Shown one piece after another: positions 61,188 through 64,000 of a DNA stretch of 64,000 bases. The stretch covers positions 3,348,001-3,412,000 of the forward strand of contig NZ_CP069159.1 in assembly GCF_016811995.1 (NCBI RefSeq). Direction: 5' to 3'. The position numbers and the translations under genes were made by a program. Every line of letters starts with the position of its first letter. Position 1 is the stretch's first letter. Under the pieces are notes generated by a model, which was given only the letters and a program-made list of their open reading frames with translations, was not told the DNA's origin and ran no database searches. This stretch comes from Citrobacter sp. R56 (GTDB taxonomy: Bacteria > Pseudomonadota > Gammaproteobacteria > Enterobacterales > Enterobacteriaceae).

Positions 61188-62048
61188 ATGAGTCTGGCAC
61201 TGAAAAATCTGCTGACATTGTTAAATCTGGAAAAAATTGAAGAAGGACTCTTTCGGGGACAAAGTGAAGACCTGGGGTTACGTCAGGTTTTTGGTGGACA
61301 GGTTGTCGGCCAGGCGCTGTGTGCCGCCAAGGAAACCGTCGCCGAAGAGCGCCATGTACACTCTTTCCACAGCTATTTCTTACGCCCGGGTGATAGTCAG
61401 AAACCGATTATTTACGATGTTGAAGTGCTACGTGATGGCAACAGTTTTAGCGCCCGCCGGGTGGCCGCAATCCAGAACGGAAAGCCCATCTTTTACATGA
61501 CCGCCTCTTTCCAGGGCCAGGAAGAGGGATTTGAGCACCAGAAAAAAATGCCTGCCGCACCTGGGCCGGAATCTCTGAAATCGGAAACCGAAATTGCCCG
61601 CTCAGTGGCGCATTTGCTACCGCCGATGTTAAAAGAGAAATTTCTCTGCGATCGTCCCTTAGAGATTCGCCCGGTCGAATTTCATAATCCGCTAAAAGGC
61701 CATGTTTCGGAGCCGACGCGTCAGGTCTGGATCCGCGCAAACGGCACGATGCCGGATAGCCTCCGCGCGCATCAGTATTTGCTGGGCTATGCCTCCGATC
61801 TTAATTTCCTGCCCGTGGCGTTGCAGCCTTACGGTATTGGTTTTCTCGAAAAAGGGATCCAGATTGCCACCATCGATCATTCGATGTGGTTCCATCGCCC
61901 GTTCAATATGAATGAATGGCTGCTGTACAGCGTAGAGAGCACTTCTGCTTCCAGCGCCCGCGGCTTTGTACGCGGTGAGTTTTACACGCAGGACGGCGTG
62001 TTGGTTGCGTCTACCGTGCAGGAAGGGGTCATGCGTAATCACAATTGA
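61188..62048 (+). CDS. tesB: acyl-CoA thioesterase II
   Basis: Cytoplasmic hydrolase of medium- and long-chain acyl-CoAs, 286 residues, a double hot-dog fold. Features: [23 protein letters not shown] near the N-terminus, [12 protein letters not shown], and the second domain with [15 protein letters not shown] (catalytic Asp), [13 protein letters not shown] (Thr region) and [11 protein letters not shown] (Gln). Same length as E. coli TesB. GGAGAGTAAGT precedes the ATG. Confidence 0.97.
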   Translation: MSLALKNLLTLLNLEKIEEGLFRGQSEDLGLRQVFGGQVVGQALCAAKETVAEERHVHSFHSYFLRPGDSQKPIIYDVEVLRDGNSFSARRVAAIQNGKPIFYMTASFQGQEEGFEHQKKMPAAPGPESLKSETEIARSVAHLLPPMLKEKFLCDRPLEIRPVEFHNPLKGHVSEPTRQVWIRANGTMPDSLRAHQYLLGYASDLNFLPVALQPYGIGFLEKGIQIATIDHSMWFHRPFNMNEWLLYSVESTSASSARGFVRGEFYTQDGVLVASTVQEGVMRNHN

Positions 62049-62053
62049 AAAAA

Positions 62054-62117
62054 GCCGGATGGCGCTAACGCTTATCCGGCTTTTTGTAGGCCCGGTAAGC
62101 GACAGCGCCACCGGGCA
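62054..62117. repeat. REP/BIME element between tesB and amtB
   Basis: GCCGGATGGCGCTAACGC ... TTATCCGGC, TTTTTG, then GCCCGGTAAGC ... GCCACCGGGC. Two REP units; the first, followed by TTTTTG, may also terminate tesB. Confidence 0.87.
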
Positions 62118-62124
62118 ATCTGCG

Positions 62125-63411
62125 TTACGCGTTATAGGCATTCTCGCCGTGACTGTTCACATCCAGCCCCTCGCGCTCTTGTTCTTCCGGTACGCGCAGC
62201 CCCACGGTTAAATCCGCCAGTTTGTAACCGATAAACGCGACCACGCCGGACCAGAGGATTGTAATCCCAATACTTTCTAACTGCACCAGCACCTGATGCC
62301 CCATCGTGACGCCTTCGGCAAAGCCCACGCCGCCGAGCGAGCGAGAAGCGAAGACCCCGGTCAGGATACACCCAACGATGCCGCATACGCCGTGAACGCC
62401 GAACACATCGCAAGGATCGTCAACGCGCAGCAGGCGTTTAAGCATTGTAACGCCCCATAATCCCGCCAGCCCCGCCACAACGCCAATAATTAACGCGCCG
62501 CCGACTCCGATGTAGCCACAGGCAGGCGTGACGCCAACCAGACCGGCAATGGCGCCAGAACAGGCCCCCAGCAGAGACGGTTTACCGCGCAGGGCCCATT
62601 CGCCAAATATCCATCCGAGGATCGCCGCTGCCGTTGCAACCACGGTGTTGACGAAAGCCAGCGCCGCGATCTCATTCGCCGCACTGGCAGAACCGGCGTT
62701 AAAACCGAACCAGCCAAAATACAGGATCGCCGTACCGGTAAAGACCATCGGCAGGTTATGCGGTTTAAACGCCTCTTTGCCAAAACCAACGCGTTTGCCG
62801 ATCAAATAAGCGCCAACCAGACCGGCAATCGCCGCGTTAATATGCACCACGGTACCGCCCGCGAAATCCAGCGCGCCATGCGATGCCAGCAAACCGCCGC
62901 CCCACACCATGTGCGCAATAGGAATGTAGGAAAGCGTCAGCCAGACCACCACGAAAATCAGCACCGCCGAAAAACGAATACGCTCAGCCAATGCCCCCAC
63001 GATAAGCCCAACAGTGATACAGGCGAACGAACCCTGGAACGCAACGTGAATATACTGATAGAAACTGCCCATCACCGCCGTGAGTTCAATATTCTTCAGC
63101 ATCGTCCAGTGGAAGTTACCGAAGAAATTATTGCCTTCGCCAAAGGCCAGCGAATAGCCGTAAACAACCCATAAAATACAGACCAGCGCAAACGTCACGG
63201 TGACCTGGGTGAGCATTGACAGCACGTTCTTTCCACGAATCAAACCACCGTAGAACAGGGCAATGCCGGGGATCGTCATGAACAGCACCAGCGCGGTACA
63301 AATCATCATAAAGGCATTATCGGCTTTGTCAGCGACCGCAGGAGCCGCCATCGCCAGACCTGGCAGCAGCGCCAGTGAAGCCAGGCCCGTTTTCATCGTT
63401 GCTATCTTCAT
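62125..63411 (-). CDS. amtB: ammonium channel AmtB
   Basis: Trimeric inner-membrane ammonium transporter, 428 residues, with a 22-residue signal peptide (cut near LAMA-APAVADK) and eleven helices. The twin-His pore is in VHINAAIAG and VHGVCGIVG, the binding Asp in SHGALDFAGGT, and the periplasmic gate FQGSFACITVG. The C-terminal tail LRVPEEQEREGLDVNSHGENAYNA binds GlnK. Second gene of glnK-amtB; spacing 32 bp. Confidence 0.98.
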   Translation of the reverse strand: MKIATMKTGLASLALLPGLAMAAPAVADKADNAFMMICTALVLFMTIPGIALFYGGLIRGKNVLSMLTQVTVTFALVCILWVVYGYSLAFGEGNNFFGNFHWTMLKNIELTAVMGSFYQYIHVAFQGSFACITVGLIVGALAERIRFSAVLIFVVVWLTLSYIPIAHMVWGGGLLASHGALDFAGGTVVHINAAIAGLVGAYLIGKRVGFGKEAFKPHNLPMVFTGTAILYFGWFGFNAGSASAANEIAALAFVNTVVATAAAILGWIFGEWALRGKPSLLGACSGAIAGLVGVTPACGYIGVGGALIIGVVAGLAGLWGVTMLKRLLRVDDPCDVFGVHGVCGIVGCILTGVFASRSLGGVGFAEGVTMGHQVLVQLESIGITILWSGVVAFIGYKLADLTVGLRVPEEQEREGLDVNSHGENAYNA

Positions 63412-63443
63412 TTTTTCGTTCCTATCACTGTGTAGCCTGAAAG

Positions 63444-63782
63444 TTACAGTGCCGCTTCGTCGGCTTCACCGGTACGAATACGAATAACGCGTTGCAGTTC
63501 AGCAACGAAAATTTTGCCGTCGCCAATTTTTCCGGTCCATGCAGACTTGCTGATGATATCGATCACCTCCTCAAGCTGATCGTCCGCGATGGCCACATCA
63601 ATTTTTACCTTGGGTAGAAAGTTAACGCTGTATTCCGCGCCGCGGTACAGCTCAGCATGCCCTTTCTGACGCCCAAAACCTTTCACTTCAGTGACTGTTA
63701 ACCCCTGAATGCCTATGGAAGACAGCGCTTCACGAACGTCTTCCAGTTTGAACGGTTTGATTACCACGGTAACCAGCTTCAT
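63444..63782 (-). CDS. glnK: nitrogen regulatory PII protein GlnK
   Basis: 112-residue PII signalling protein from MKLVTVVIKPFKLEDVREAL. The T-loop carries the uridylylated Y51 in GHAELYRGAEYSVNF; the B-loop TGKIGDGKIF and C-loop R residues bind ATP/ADP and 2-oxoglutarate. GlnK blocks AmtB when nitrogen is plentiful. GGAGGGGATCT precedes the ATG. Transcribed from a sigma-54 promoter about 55-70 bp upstream. Confidence 0.98.
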   Translation of the reverse strand: MKLVTVVIKPFKLEDVREALSSIGIQGLTVTEVKGFGRQKGHAELYRGAEYSVNFLPKVKIDVAIADDQLEEVIDIISKSAWTGKIGDGKIFVAELQRVIRIRTGEADEAAL

Positions 63783-63835
63783 AGATCCCCTCCTGTCTGA
63801 AATGGGTAATAGCTGCAGCGACACGAGGGAACTAT

Positions 63836-63851
63836 TGCAAGGGGTGTGCCA
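63836..63851 (-). promoter_or_regulatory. sigma-54 promoter of glnK-amtB
   Basis: On the minus strand TGGCAC-ACCCC-TTGCA, a full match to the -24/-12 consensus TGGCAC-N5-TTGCA. NtrC sites are expected upstream, but I could not point to a clean TGCACC-N5-GGTGCA; GTGCAATCTTGTGC around 63868-63885 is a possible weak one. Confidence 0.93.
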
Positions 63852-63950
63852 CATTGATAAATGCGCCAATCCGGCACAAGATTGCACAAAAAACAGGCAA
63901 CAAAACAGGAGGAGAGAAATGTGAAGTGCGTCAGAAGCGAAGCGGGAAAC

Positions 63951-63983
63951 AAAAAACGCACCATGCCAGTGCATGATGCGTTT
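63951..63983 (-). terminator. terminator upstream of glnK (end of the preceding minus-strand gene)
   Basis: On the minus strand AAACGCATCATGC - ACTG - GCATGGTGCGTTT, extended by more Ts. It would end a gene entering from beyond the window edge; in E. coli that gene is mdlB. Confidence 0.75.
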
Positions 63984-64000
63984 CATTTTTGCACCGCCCG

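Noticed and set aside
63783-63986. 68-codon N-terminal extension of glnK
   Set aside because: Crosses the sigma-54 promoter; a PII protein of 112 residues starts at MKLVTVVI with GGAGG before it.

Overview
The window is a stretch of enterobacterial chromosome. Gene order and near-identity of many translated proteins to those I know from E. coli K-12 place it in the Escherichia/Salmonella/Citrobacter group. I favour Citrobacter, but that is an inference. It reads in the opposite orientation to the E. coli glnK-to-purK segment. No rRNA, tRNA or CRISPR array was seen.

Layout. 1-8.9 kb: 3' part of purK, selU, a porin gene on the minus strand, the ybbP-ybbA ABC system, tesA, ybbO and cnoX. The allantoin-utilisation genes that separate purK and selU in E. 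coli K-12 are absent. 8.9-14.8 kb: fetAB (iron export), qmcA-ybbJ, then an accessory pair (a secreted helical-repeat-like protein and a DUF3142 protein). 14.8-19.8 kb: cueR and copA, whose shared intergenic region is split by a 1.9-kb prophage scar bounded by 22-bp direct repeats. 19.8-30.6 kb: ybaP, the ChiX small RNA, ybaK, ushA, fsr, ybaL, gsk, aes, hemH and adk. 30.6-37 kb: an accessory block between adk and htpG, with an ERIC element at one edge. It holds a glycyl radical enzyme and its activase on the minus strand, facing a fructose-type PTS EIIABC and a GntR/UTRA regulator on the plus strand. 37-52.6 kb: htpG, recR, ybaB, dnaX, apt, ybaN, priC, rsmS, mscK, acrR and acrAB. 52.6-64 kb: tomB-hha, maa, ylaC, zinc-independent ribosomal proteins, pdeB, ybaA, a YczE-like membrane protein with a divergent MocR regulator, 4.5S RNA, atl, ybaY, tesB, amtB and glnK.

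How the parts work together. Several regulatory circuits can be read directly: CueR/copA with the CopA(Z) frameshift, the dnaX tau/gamma frameshift, AcrR and its operator, a Zur-like box before rpmE2-rpmJ2, a sigma-32 promoter before htpG, and a sigma-54 promoter before glnK-amtB.

The best candidate for an undescribed system is the PTS/glycyl-radical locus. Its divergent control region has two matching TTGTAAWTACAA palindromes, one next to each start, and two FNR-like boxes. The radical enzyme has a single active-site Cys in a GCGE motif and an RVGGF glycyl loop, so it is not a classical pyruvate formate-lyase. I infer anaerobic breakdown of a sugar or polyol that enters through the PTS; the substrate is unknown. 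The second point of interest is the prophage scar, which moved cueR away from its native upstream DNA.
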